DNA from: an uncultured Muribaculaceae bacterium
GTDB taxonomy: Bacteria > Bacteroidota > Bacteroidia > Bacteroidales > Muribaculaceae
DNA: 39,957 bases
Direction of reading: 5' to 3'
Assembly: GCA_910585275.1 (NCBI GenBank)
Contig: CAJUCW010000032.1
Span: forward strand, 1-39,957
Position numbers and translations under genes: made by a program
Part shown: piece by piece, positions 23,316 through 31,723 of the stretch
How the letters are laid out: every line of letters starts with the position of its first letter
How positions within the stretch are numbered: position 1 is the stretch's first letter
Notes under the pieces: model-generated
What the model was told of the DNA's origin: nothing
The model's input: the letters and a program-made list of their open reading frames with translations, nothing else
Database searches by the model: none

Positions 23316-25784
23316 ATGAAACGGACAACCTTCAAAATCGCTTTGTTGATAGCCGTTCTGACCGCGTTCAATATGCGCGCGGCCGACATAACGGATATCC
23401 CGGGAGGTGTGAAAACCACCGTCGGCGGCAATGAAATCACCATGCAGTTCTACACTCCCGCCACAATCAGGATAACGAAAACACCCTCCGCTACTGCGGC
23501 CGATGAAAAGTCACTGGCGGTAATAGCATCTCCCGCCGATGTCAAGACTTCAGTAGTAAAGAAGAAAGGTTCGGTTGCCTTGAAAAGCGGCAAGCTCACT
23601 GCAAACCTAAATCTCAACAACGGGGCAGTTTCCTTTTTCGATGCAAAAGGAAGACTCTTGACAAAAGAATCCGGCAATTCCGTTTTCACTCCGGTAAAGG
23701 ATGCCGACCGCGATTCATTTAAGTCAAAACAATCTTTCATCCTTGATAAGAACGAAGCCATCTACGGTCTGGGGAATCTTGAAAACGGCCAGTTGTCGCA
23801 GAGAAACATTAGCCGCCGACTTGAGCCGGGAAACGTGGAAGACGGAATCCCAATGATTGTATCGGTGAAGGGGTACGGAATATATTGGGACAATTATTCC
23901 CCCACCGATTTCAACGATTCTCCCGACGGCATGTCGTTTGAATCTTCGGTCGGCGACAAGGTGGATTATTACTTTATGTCGGGCGACAACGCCGACGGGG
24001 TAATCGCGGAAATGCGTACCCTTACAGGCCAAGTGCCTATGTTCCCGTTGTGGACCTATGGATTCTGGCAAAGCCGCGAACGTTATAAAAGCCAAGCTGA
24101 AATCACCGAAGTGGTGAAGAAACATCGTGCCCTCGGTGTTCCTCTCGACGGAATAATACAAGACTGGCAATACTGGGGCAACAATTACCTTTGGAACGCC
24201 ATGGAGTTCATGAGCCCTGACTTCAGAAATCCGGAAAAAATGATGGCTGATATCCATGGCGACAACGCCCATATAATCATCTCCATCTGGTCGTCTTTCG
24301 GACCTCAGACCAAACCCTACCGCGAACTTAACGAAAAAGGCCTCCTTTTCGATTTCTCAACATGGCCTGAATCGGGCATCGCCCACCAATGGCCTCCCCG
24401 CAAAGACTACCCTTCCGGCGTGAGGGCCTACAATCCCTACAGCAAAGAAGCGCGCGACATTTATTGGAAAAACCTGCGCCGCCTTTACGACCTTGGCATG
24501 GACGGATGGTGGATGGACTCAACCGAACCGGATTTCTTCAATGGCACGGAACATGACATGACCAGACAGACAGGACTGGGCACATTCCGCAAAGTGCGCG
24601 GCGCATATCCCCTTATGACCGTAGGAGGCGTCTATGACAATCAGAGGGCTACCTCCGACAAACAGCGCGTATTCATTCTCACACGCTCCGGATTTGCAGG
24701 GCAGCAACGTTACGGATGCAACGTCTGGACCGGCGACACACAATCCACATGGGATATGCTTCGCCGTTCAGTGCCCGCCATGCTCAACTTCACAATGACC
24801 GGCAACCCAAACACCAACAGTGATATCGGAGGTTTCTTCGCCGGCGCATACAACAAAAAACACATGGACAACAGTGCGGTCAAAAATCCTCTTTTCCAGG
24901 AACTCTACGTAAGGTGGATGCAAATGGGGGCCTTCAATCCTATGATGCGCTCTCATGGCACCGACATTATGCGCGAAATTTATTATTTCGGAGAAAAAGG
25001 GGAAACCGTATATGACGCAATCGAGGAAACCATCAGACTCCGCTATGCACTGCTTCCCTACATTTATTCCACCTCATGGCAAGTGACAAACGACGGAGCG
25101 AGCTTCATGCGACCGCTTATGATGGATTTCCCGGCAGACAAAAACGGCTGGGACCGTGGCGACCAGTTCCTCTTCGGCAACGCCCTGTTGGTAGTCCCTG
25201 TGCTTGAAGCACAATATACCTCAGAGAAGGTATCGTCAGCCGATGAAAACACTGGATGGGACTGCAAAGAAAACGCCAATGCCGACGAAGCCTCGGCAAC
25301 CGTCGATTTCACACGTCAGCAAGCGGCAGACGTATATCTTCCCGCCGGAACCGACTGGGTAGATTTCTGGACGGCAGAAAGCTTCAAAGGTGGCAAGTCG
25401 ATTAAGAAAACAGTAAACCTCAAGACCATCCCGCTCTATGTGAAAGCCGGAGGTATAATTCCGATCGGTCCCGATGTGCAGTATGCTACGGAAAAGAAAT
25501 GGGACAACCTCGAGATTCGCGTCTATCCGGGTGCAAACGGCAGTTTCACTCTCTATGAAGACGAATTCGACAACTATAATTACGAAAAAGGTGCCTACTC
25601 CACCATCTCTTTCAACTGGAACGACAAAACACGCACCCTTACAATCGGCGACCGTCAAGGCGAATATCCCGGTATGCTTGCCAATCGTAAATTCAATATC
25701 TGCCTCATGACTCCCAATGCCGCCTCCGGCATGTCGCCGAAGACTGTGGAATACGACGGCAAGTCGGTATCCGTGAAACTTTAA
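23316..25784 (+). CDS. Secreted glycoside hydrolase family 31 (alpha-xylosidase or alpha-glucosidase type)
   Basis: An 822-residue retaining glycosidase with a signal peptide (MKRTTFKIALLIAVLTAFNMRA), so periplasmic or surface-facing. After an N-terminal mutarotase-like beta domain (about 30-230) comes the TIM barrel. Its catalytic nucleophile is Asp401 in GWWMDSTEPD, and the acid/base is Asp474 in CNVWTGDTQSTW. Supporting GH31 motifs are RSGFAGQQRYG, SDIGGFFAG and MRSHGTD. The C-terminal beta domain (from about 700) has the usual YPGANGSFTLYEDEFDNYNY. IIQDWQYWGNNYLWNAMEF resembles the wording in bacterial alpha-xylosidases, so an alpha-xylosidase acting on xyloglucan-type side chains is my first guess, with alpha-glucosidase as the alternative. 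It stands alone, without SusC/SusD, behind the membrane regulator and the direct-repeat operator, and ends at a bidirectional terminator. Confidence 0.93.
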   Translation: MKRTTFKIALLIAVLTAFNMRAADITDIPGGVKTTVGGNEITMQFYTPATIRITKTPSATAADEKSLAVIASPADVKTSVVKKKGSVALKSGKLTANLNLNNGAVSFFDAKGRLLTKESGNSVFTPVKDADRDSFKSKQSFILDKNEAIYGLGNLENGQLSQRNISRRLEPGNVEDGIPMIVSVKGYGIYWDNYSPTDFNDSPDGMSFESSVGDKVDYYFMSGDNADGVIAEMRTLTGQVPMFPLWTYGFWQSRERYKSQAEITEVVKKHRALGVPLDGIIQDWQYWGNNYLWNAMEFMSPDFRNPEKMMADIHGDNAHIIISIWSSFGPQTKPYRELNEKGLLFDFSTWPESGIAHQWPPRKDYPSGVRAYNPYSKEARDIYWKNLRRLYDLGMDGWWMDSTEPDFFNGTEHDMTRQTGLGTFRKVRGAYPLMTVGGVYDNQRATSDKQRVFILTRSGFAGQQRYGCNVWTGDTQSTWDMLRRSVPAMLNFTMTGNPNTNSDIGGFFAGAYNKKHMDNSAVKNPLFQELYVRWMQMGAFNPMMRSHGTDIMREIYYFGEKGETVYDAIEETIRLRYALLPYIYSTSWQVTNDGASFMRPLMMDFPADKNGWDRGDQFLFGNALLVVPVLEAQYTSEKVSSADENTGWDCKENANADEASATVDFTRQQAADVYLPAGTDWVDFWTAESFKGGKSIKKTVNLKTIPLYVKAGGIIPIGPDVQYATEKKWDNLEIRVYPGANGSFTLYEDEFDNYNYEKGAYSTISFNWNDKTRTLTIGDRQGEYPGMLANRKFNICLMTPNAASGMSPKTVEYDGKSVSVKL

Positions 25785-25801
25785 CTTCGATATTGGCACG
25801 T

Positions 25802-25843
25802 AATAAAAATGGCATAGCCGGATCCGGCTATGCCATTTTTATT
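25802..25843. terminator. Bidirectional terminator, 42-bp perfect palindrome
   Basis: Positions 25802-25822 and 25823-25843 are exact reverse complements, centred on GGATCC. Each arm ends in ATTTTTATT, so a stem with a T-run is formed in either direction. It separates GH31 (plus) and the 65-residue protein gene (minus). Confidence 0.92.
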
Positions 25844-25885
25844 CTTTTGTGGATTGTGTTCGCAACAACTGCTTGCCGGCGGTAT

Positions 25886-26083
25886 TCAATCCTTCTTACC
25901 GAATCCGAATATACCTTTGCCATCGGTTTTCTCTTCGATGAAATCCTCGGCTTTCTCTTTCAGATTTTCGATGGTTTCTTTCCCTTTTTCGCTGTTGACA
26001 AATTCTTTTGCCTTTTCCACAGCATCTTTCACGCCTTCGTTGTTGAGAAGTTCGGCGGCTTTGTCTTTAAGTTCGTCCAACAT
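25886..26083 (-). CDS. Small charged helical protein
   Basis: A 65-residue protein made almost wholly of amphipathic helix: MLDELKDKAAELLNNEGVKD, repeats of an AxEKAKEFVNSEKGKE-like heptad pattern, and a basic tail (GIFGFGKKD). Ala/Glu/Lys-rich, no Cys, no membrane segment. It resembles small stress-type (LEA-like or CsbD-like) or antitoxin-like proteins, but I cannot assign it. It lies alone on the minus strand, ends at the palindromic terminator shared with GH31, and is followed upstream by the TrpB2 gene, which has its own hairpin in between. No partner toxin gene is seen next to it. Confidence 0.72.
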   Translation of the reverse strand: MLDELKDKAAELLNNEGVKDAVEKAKEFVNSEKGKETIENLKEKAEDFIEEKTDGKGIFGFGKKD

Positions 26084-26159
26084 AATAATTCTGTTTTGAT
26101 AATTATGTTGTTATAACGTTTATACCACCTTTTACGTTCACCGACTCTAACTAAATGGC

Positions 26160-26203
26160 CTGCGTGCAGTATGGAGCCTCGGATTGCACCATACTATACG
26201 CAG
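26160..26203 (-). terminator. Hairpin after trpB2
   Basis: CTGCGT/ACGCAG and AGTATGG/CCATACT form a 13-bp stem split by a 2x2 internal loop (26160-26174 with 26189-26203) around a 14-nt loop. It lies 34 nt past the trpB2 stop. No strong T-run follows on the minus strand (CCATTTAGTT). Confidence 0.6.
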
Positions 26204-26236
26204 ACCATTCATTATAAACGCTTTAAACCATTACAA

Positions 26237-27598
26237 TCACAATAATTTTTCGAGTTTGTCAGTATTGGCTTTGATTTCAGCCTCCGGCACTTGGTAATCG
26301 GCAAGGTCGCCGGTATGATATTGGTCGTAAGCCGCCATATCGATAAGGCCATGCCCCGAAAGGTTGAACAGAATCACCGGTGCCGTCCCTTCTTCATTGG
26401 CACGTTTCGCCTCGCGGATGGCAGCCGCTATGGCATGACTGCTCTCCGGAGCGGGAATGATGCCCTCGCTGCGGGCAAAGAGATGGGCTGCGGCAAATGT
26501 CTCGGTCTGAGGGATATCGACGGCGTCAATAAGTCCTTGCGAACGCAATTGGCTGACCACCGCCCCTGCCCCGTGATAACGCAGTCCTCCCGCATGGATA
26601 TTGGCCGGGGAGAAATCATGGCCCAATGTGTACATGGGAATCATCGGGGTGTAGCCCGCTTCGTCACCGAAATCATATTGGAGCACACCCCTCGTTAGTT
26701 TCGGACATGACTGTGGTTCGGCTGCAATAAAACGGGTGTTGCGTTCACCCGAGAAATTATGGCGCATGAACGGGAACGATATTCCGGAGAAATTACTGCC
26801 ACCGCCGAAACATCCGATTACGATATCGGGCACTTCACCCGCCATTTCCATCTGTTTTTCGGCCTCCAGCCCGATTACGGTCTGGTGCAACGCAACGTGG
26901 TTCAAAACCGAACCCAATGTATATTTGCAATTGGGTGTGCTCATGGCAAGCTCAACGGCCTCGGAAATGGCGGTGCCGAGCGAACCCTGATAATTTGGAT
27001 GGTCGGTGATAATCTTGCGACCTGCTTTGGTTGACATACTCGGGGAAGCAATCACCTCCGCTCCATAAGTCTCCATAATGCTTCTGCGGTAAGGCTTCTG
27101 ATGGTAGCTCACCTTCACCATATAGACGGCAAGTTCCAATCCGAAATGCTTGGCGGCGAGCGAAAGGGCGGCCCCCCACTGGCCGGCACCCGTCTCGGTC
27201 GTGATATTGGTAATGCCCTGCTTCTTGGCATAATATGCCTGCGGGATAGCCGAATTGAGCTTATGGGAACCTACCGGGCTCACACTCTCGTTTTTAAAAT
27301 AAATATGAGCCTTTGTATCGAGTGCTTTTTCCAAGCCGTATGCACGCACCAAAGGAGTGGGTCGCCAGATGCGGTACATCTCCCTTACTTCCTCCGGAAT
27401 TTCAATCCATTTGTCGGTGTCGTTAAACTCCTGGCGAGCTGCTTCTTCAGTAAACACCGGGAACAGATCTTCCGCCTTGAGCGGCTCCTTTGTAGCCGGA
27501 TTAAGAAGCGGACGCGGCTTTACCGGCATCTCCGCCATAACATTATACCATGCGGTCGGTATGTCTTTCTCCTGAAGGATAAATTTCTTTGATTCCAT
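26237..27598 (-). CDS. trpB: TrpB2-type PLP enzyme (tryptophan synthase beta-like)
   Basis: A 453-residue fold-type II pyridoxal-phosphate enzyme. PLP lysine is Lys113 in PVGSHKLNSA. The catalytic Glu135 is in TETGAGQWG, and the cofactor phosphate loop is CFGGGSNFSG. WRPTPLVRA (residues 78-86) and IPAPESSHAI are also family motifs. The long N-terminal extension before WRPTPLV and the overall length (about 450 rather than 395) mark the TrpB2 subgroup rather than TrpB1. TrpB2 members join indole and serine to make tryptophan, and often act without TrpA; no trpA or other trp gene lies here. The gene is alone, with its own promoter at 27642-27672. Whether it is a real tryptophan synthase or an indole salvage enzyme cannot be read from the sequence. 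Confidence 0.94.
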   Translation of the reverse strand: MESKKFILQEKDIPTAWYNVMAEMPVKPRPLLNPATKEPLKAEDLFPVFTEEAARQEFNDTDKWIEIPEEVREMYRIWRPTPLVRAYGLEKALDTKAHIYFKNESVSPVGSHKLNSAIPQAYYAKKQGITNITTETGAGQWGAALSLAAKHFGLELAVYMVKVSYHQKPYRRSIMETYGAEVIASPSMSTKAGRKIITDHPNYQGSLGTAISEAVELAMSTPNCKYTLGSVLNHVALHQTVIGLEAEKQMEMAGEVPDIVIGCFGGGSNFSGISFPFMRHNFSGERNTRFIAAEPQSCPKLTRGVLQYDFGDEAGYTPMIPMYTLGHDFSPANIHAGGLRYHGAGAVVSQLRSQGLIDAVDIPQTETFAAAHLFARSEGIIPAPESSHAIAAAIREAKRANEEGTAPVILFNLSGHGLIDMAAYDQYHTGDLADYQVPEAEIKANTDKLEKLL

Positions 27599-27641
27599 GA
27601 ATAATTATGTATTCGTTTTTTTATATTTCTCAATCTATTTG

Positions 27642-27672
27642 CAAATTTATACAATTTTATCCATTTCCCAAT
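27642..27672 (-). promoter_or_regulatory. trpB2 promoter
   Basis: On the minus strand TAAATTTG (27642-27649) is preceded, after 19 nt, by ATTG (27669-27672), one base off the TTTG -33 box. Transcription would begin near 27635, about 40 nt before the ATG. Confidence 0.65.
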
Positions 27673-27753
27673 ACATATCTCCAAAAAATCGCACTTAATC
27701 CATTACATTTATTTCATTCGAAAATATCACAACGTCTCTGCGATAAATTTTGG

Positions 27754-30126
27754 CTACTTGCCAAGTATCATCTTTAGCAAGTCTTCCAGAGAATCAAGGT
27801 TACGGGCATCCACTTTTATGTCGAGGATGTTGCCTTGCTGGTCAACAATCTTATATGTTGGAAATGCCGTCACCTGTAGATAGCGTTCAATGGCACTCTG
27901 CTGCGCACTTTCCAGATTGAAGTGTGTCACGTTTGGGCCAGTCACGTTGTATTCCTTTATCACATTCTCCCATGTGTCCATAGGACTATTGTTTGCGAAA
28001 TACATGAATTGTATGTCATACTTTGCCAGTCGCGCATATTCCTCCTCGGAGTGAGATAACGCCTCTTTGCAAGGACCGCACCAAGTGCCCCACACATCTA
28101 TCAGGACAATCTTTCCTCTATATGGTTCGAGCAATTTCTTCAGAATCTCTTCCCCCTCTGTCATGCCTTGCACATCTTTACCGGTATTCAGTATGAGCTT
28201 GTCGAACTGACGGTTAGAGAGAGCTTGGTAATATTCGTTCTTCTTCTCAAGGTCTGCAAACATGTCAGGGAAGTCAATCCAAACCTTGAGACTATCCATG
28301 ATGTCGGCAGATAATGGCTTGCGGTTGTGATCAAGTTCATCGTATGCCAACTTTGCCACCCATACACTCTTGATGAACTTGTCTGCACCAATAGAATCGA
28401 GAGCATTCAAATTATTCCGCCACCTTGGCAACAGAACATAGCTGTTTGCTACATCCCTTGCATGAGGGGAGTTGAAAACCTCATTCACCTGCTTGATGAC
28501 ATCCGCATTTGCCGTATTGAATTCGTTAGCCATTTGTTGCTTTTTCTCTACATCAGAAATTGCATCAATATCTTTAACAACCTTATCAAAACGTGCCTTG
28601 TATTCTTTTATCATATCCAATTCTTTCTGATCTGTCGTAATCTCTTCGACATGATCAAACATGTCGAATGATATGGTGTTTCTGATATTGCGCATTGCGT
28701 CATCAAGATAGTCTCTCCAGAATGATCTCACATCTCTATAGAGAGTGTAAGGCTTCGGCATATTCGTCCAGAAGTTGTCGTAAGCATACTTTCGTGCATT
28801 CTCCGGCAACCGGAAATCTTTAGTGCGGAAACGTATCTGTGCGAAAAAACTTGCCTGCTGCCAAATGGTGCTTCCTTTGCGATACAGGTTAAAACGCGTA
28901 GAGAGGGTTGGATGCTGTTTGCACAGTTCATCAATGTATGCGTGCTGTGCCTTCATGAGACTATCTACCGAAGCAATGTATTTGTCGATGTCTGTACCAT
29001 TTTCCTCCATACGTACACTTTTCCAGTCGAGAGGGTGGCGGAACAGTTCGTTCTGCAGACGAACATCATCACCCATCCACATGCGTCGTCCTTCCTTGAA
29101 ATCATAGAGCAGGAAGTATGTCTTGCCAGGCTCAAGCATGGTGCGCATGAAACATCGTTTCCAATCGCAGAAGAACTCAGAACTGTTCAGGAGTGGAATC
29201 TTTATGCAGAATCTTCCTAACGAATCCAGCTCGGCATTGAAGTCAACTTGTTTATCAAGGAAGAAATCTTTCATGCCGAAGTCAAAAGTCTTCATGCTAC
29301 GATAGTGTTCCGGCATGTCCTTTAACCAACCAATCACGGTAGCCGTGTCTGTCTTGTAGTTTGTATCCACGAAATCGGTGCGGCTGTCTTTTGCTGGATA
29401 GTAAGGCATGAAGCGTTCCGTTATCATCGAATACACGGCCTTCCTACCGTCAATCGCAATGGTGCGCTTACCCTTCTTGTCTTTCCCTACCTTCACGTTT
29501 ACAGTCTTTTCTTCATTCTCAAGAACAATCTCCGCCTCACCGTTGGTGTGATTTGTCTCAGCTTTCATGTTCCATATCTTGCAGTCATAGATGGCATAGT
29601 TGTCAATGAAAGCAATCTCCCAATCACCGGTCTTTTCGTTTTTCCAATATGAAGGGAACAGCATCTTGTATCGCTCCTCCACAGGTCTTATGCCCTTCAC
29701 CTGAAAGGCACGCTCTCCGTCACCCTCAATGAAGTCAAACACCTTGGTGTCAAGTGGTAAAGGCTTGAAATGGAACACCATGTCCAGCTTACCATCAGCA
29801 TCCGTCTGGCGGAACTTGTCAAACTCAATGCCATCTGCTGATACGACAGGATACCTCACACCATCGGCAAGCAGATAAGTGTCTTTTGTAAACTGAAACG
29901 TGAAATTAGGATAATCGGAACGCAGTTGAAGCCTAACAGCAACCGTTGTCTCATCCTTCTTCAGTTCTACACGGGTTACATCAATGGCTGTATTGAAGAA
30001 TCCATCGCCATAATCTGTGCCATACTCTGTTGTGGGATTATCCCACACAGTTGGTTTTTGTGCCCAGGATGCAGTAAAGCATAATAAGGCATAAAGCAGA
30101 GTAATAAAAAAATTTTTCTTTCTCAT
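27754..30126 (-). CDS. Secreted TlpA-like thioredoxin-fold protein with long N-terminal region
   Basis: A 790-residue exported protein. It has a signal peptide (MRKKNFFITLLYALLCFTASWA). The N-terminal half (about 25-200, beta-rich) is followed by a middle part with many charged helices (about 350-640). The last 150 residues are a thioredoxin-like domain with the redox motif WCGPC at residues 682-686, and the cis-proline loop TAFPTYKIVD. Long modular proteins with a TlpA domain at the end are common in Bacteroidetes; the function is usually periplasmic disulfide exchange of unknown substrates. The start at 30126 was chosen because it gives the signal peptide directly; the ATG at 30168 would place 14 hydrophobic residues before it. 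The gene and its leader have visibly lower G+C than the neighbours and begin with a 400-nt leader from a consensus promoter. Confidence 0.88.
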   Translation of the reverse strand: MRKKNFFITLLYALLCFTASWAQKPTVWDNPTTEYGTDYGDGFFNTAIDVTRVELKKDETTVAVRLQLRSDYPNFTFQFTKDTYLLADGVRYPVVSADGIEFDKFRQTDADGKLDMVFHFKPLPLDTKVFDFIEGDGERAFQVKGIRPVEERYKMLFPSYWKNEKTGDWEIAFIDNYAIYDCKIWNMKAETNHTNGEAEIVLENEEKTVNVKVGKDKKGKRTIAIDGRKAVYSMITERFMPYYPAKDSRTDFVDTNYKTDTATVIGWLKDMPEHYRSMKTFDFGMKDFFLDKQVDFNAELDSLGRFCIKIPLLNSSEFFCDWKRCFMRTMLEPGKTYFLLYDFKEGRRMWMGDDVRLQNELFRHPLDWKSVRMEENGTDIDKYIASVDSLMKAQHAYIDELCKQHPTLSTRFNLYRKGSTIWQQASFFAQIRFRTKDFRLPENARKYAYDNFWTNMPKPYTLYRDVRSFWRDYLDDAMRNIRNTISFDMFDHVEEITTDQKELDMIKEYKARFDKVVKDIDAISDVEKKQQMANEFNTANADVIKQVNEVFNSPHARDVANSYVLLPRWRNNLNALDSIGADKFIKSVWVAKLAYDELDHNRKPLSADIMDSLKVWIDFPDMFADLEKKNEYYQALSNRQFDKLILNTGKDVQGMTEGEEILKKLLEPYRGKIVLIDVWGTWCGPCKEALSHSEEEYARLAKYDIQFMYFANNSPMDTWENVIKEYNVTGPNVTHFNLESAQQSAIERYLQVTAFPTYKIVDQQGNILDIKVDARNLDSLEDLLKMILGK

Positions 30127-30535
30127 TTTATTAGTTATTAAAGGGCTCAGAGACAGCAAGACGACCAATCAATACACCAGGAAATCGGACTCAGCATCTT
30201 CTCTCTATTGGTGAGTTCCTTCCACATTGCATTCTTTTGGGAACTACCAAAATCCCAAACGCGAATGCTGTCATTGGATAATGTGAAGCATGCAACAATC
30301 TGCTTCTCATCCTCCTCCGAACGAAAACAATACGATTTGCCTATCCTGCGTCGAGCGTAGTGATGTCACGTTGAGGACGAGCATCAAACTCTCGGTCCGG
30401 TCTGCTCAATTGATTCGCGGTAGCAAACAGCATACTCTCCATATAATGTTTGGTATTGATTTTATTGCTATTGCCATTGTTCAAATTGTTTTATATTACG
30501 CCTGTCAGGCGCGGTTCATATACTTTTTGCGAATG
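30127..30535 (-). other. Long leader/decayed region upstream of the TlpA-like gene
   Basis: This stretch of about 410 nt has no complete gene. On the minus strand it can be read as a short frame at 30341-30442 (33 residues, MESMLFATANQLSRP start) and a second at 30147-30341 in another frame (65 codons; segments such as DEKQIVACFTLSNDSIRVWD and NREKMLSPISWCIDW). Both look protein-like rather than random. A small palindrome CGCCTGTCAGGCG lies at 30499-30511, just after the promoter start point. It could be a frame-shifted gene remnant, or a structured 5' leader; I cannot tell which. A small 84-codon frame on the plus strand (30290-30544) is not supported. Confidence 0.35.
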
Positions 30536-30566
30536 CAAAAATAATACTTTTCATCAAATTAGCAAA
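30536..30566 (-). promoter_or_regulatory. Consensus promoter far upstream of the TlpA-like gene
   Basis: On the minus strand TTTG (30563-30566) and TATTTTTG (30536-30543) are exactly 19 nt apart, a full match to the Bacteroidetes consensus. Expected start is near 30530, which leaves about 400 nt of leader before the ATG at 30126. Confidence 0.7.
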
Positions 30567-30649
30567 CTTCTACTTGTATTTGAAATCATAAGATGACACA
30601 CATCGGCATTATTTTCATGGAAGAGGGTATTTATATCAAGAAAAATGAG

Positions 30650-30657
30650 TAATTTTG
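30650..30657 (+). promoter_or_regulatory. purC promoter -7 element
   Basis: TAATTTTG matches TAnnTTTG, 25 nt before the purC ATG. The -33 region is not a good match. The leader would be about 20 nt. Confidence 0.6.
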
Positions 30658-30681
30658 CAATATAATTCAAAATATTTCACG

Positions 30682-31632
30682 ATGGCAACAACTTTGGTCA
30701 AGACTTCCTTCGACTTTCCAGGACAGACAGCCGAATACCACGGCAAAGTACGCGACGTTTATACAATCGACAACGACCTCATGGTGATGATCGCCACAGA
30801 CAGAATCTCTGCATTCGATGTGATCCTCCCTGAAGGCATACCGTATAAAGGACAAGTGCTCAATCAGATTGCAGCCTACTTCCTCGACGCATCTTCTAAA
30901 ATCGTGCCCAACTGGAAACTCGCAGTCCCCGACCCTATGGTGACGGTCGGAGTCAAAGCCGAGTCCTTCCCCGTTGAGATGATTATCCGCGGATACCTCA
31001 CGGGCAGCGCATGGCGCGAATATAAAGCCGGTTGCCGCGAACTTTGCGGAGTCAAACTTCCCGACGGAATGCGTGAAAACGAGCGTTTCCCCGAACCCAT
31101 CATCACCCCTACCACCAAAGCGGCCGAAGGCCATGATGAAAACATCTCTCGCGAAGAAATAATAGCACAAGGTCTCGTGAGCGAAGAGCACTACAAAGTG
31201 ATGGAAGAATACACTCGCAAGCTCTTCAAACTCGGCACCGAGATGGCGGAAGAGAAAGGCCTTATCCTTGTTGACACCAAGTATGAATTCGGCTTACGCG
31301 ATGGTAAGGTGATTCTCATCGACGAAATCCACACCCCCGATTCTTCTCGCTATTTCTATGCCGAAGGCTATCAGGAGCGTTTTGAAAAAGGGGAGGCTCA
31401 ACGCCAGCTCAGCAAAGAGTTCGTTCGCCAATGGCTTATCGACAACGGCTTCATGGGTAAAGAGGGCCAGAAAGTGCCTCAGATGAGCCCCGAATTCATC
31501 CAAAGCGTTTCCGAGCGTTACATCGAACTCTTCGAGCACATCACAGGCCAGAAATTCGTAAAAGCCGATGAAAGCGACCTCACATACCGCATCTACCGCA
31601 ATGTGTCGGCAAGCCTCCTTTCGCTGAAATAA
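30682..31632 (+). CDS. purC: Phosphoribosylaminoimidazole-succinocarboxamide synthase
   Basis: Makes SAICAR from CAIR, aspartate and ATP in purine synthesis. The 316-residue protein shows KVRDVY (ATP lid region), TDRISAFDVILPEGIPYKG (signature), IIRGYLTGSAWREYKAG, ILVDTKYEFG and DEIHTPDSSRY, the last two forming the metal and substrate sites. It has the longer form (about 310) common in Bacteroidetes and eukaryote-like SAICAR synthases, not the 237-residue E. coli form. Start at 30682 (MATTLVKTSF) fits the -7 box 25 nt upstream; the ATG at 30655 lies inside or next to that box. It ends at a strong hairpin before tex. Confidence 0.97.
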   Translation: MATTLVKTSFDFPGQTAEYHGKVRDVYTIDNDLMVMIATDRISAFDVILPEGIPYKGQVLNQIAAYFLDASSKIVPNWKLAVPDPMVTVGVKAESFPVEMIIRGYLTGSAWREYKAGCRELCGVKLPDGMRENERFPEPIITPTTKAAEGHDENISREEIIAQGLVSEEHYKVMEEYTRKLFKLGTEMAEEKGLILVDTKYEFGLRDGKVILIDEIHTPDSSRYFYAEGYQERFEKGEAQRQLSKEFVRQWLIDNGFMGKEGQKVPQMSPEFIQSVSERYIELFEHITGQKFVKADESDLTYRIYRNVSASLLSLK

Positions 31633-31663
31633 AGCCATAGCGTTCAAACCTCAATACTCATCA

Positions 31664-31705
31664 CGGGCGCCGCTTCCCTACCCGGGGCAACGGCGCCCGG
31701 TTTAT
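31664..31705 (+). terminator. Terminator of purC
   Basis: CGGGCGCCG (31664-31672) pairs perfectly with CGGCGCCCG (31691-31699) around an 18-nt loop and is followed by GTTTATC, 32 nt after the purC stop. The stem lies just before tex, so some read-through into tex is possible. Confidence 0.75.
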
Positions 31706-31723
31706 CAACGGCAATTATCAAAT

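Noticed and set aside
30290..30544. An 84-codon plus-strand frame
   Set aside because: It has no start context, runs antisense to the more protein-like minus-strand frames, and overlaps the minus-strand promoter.
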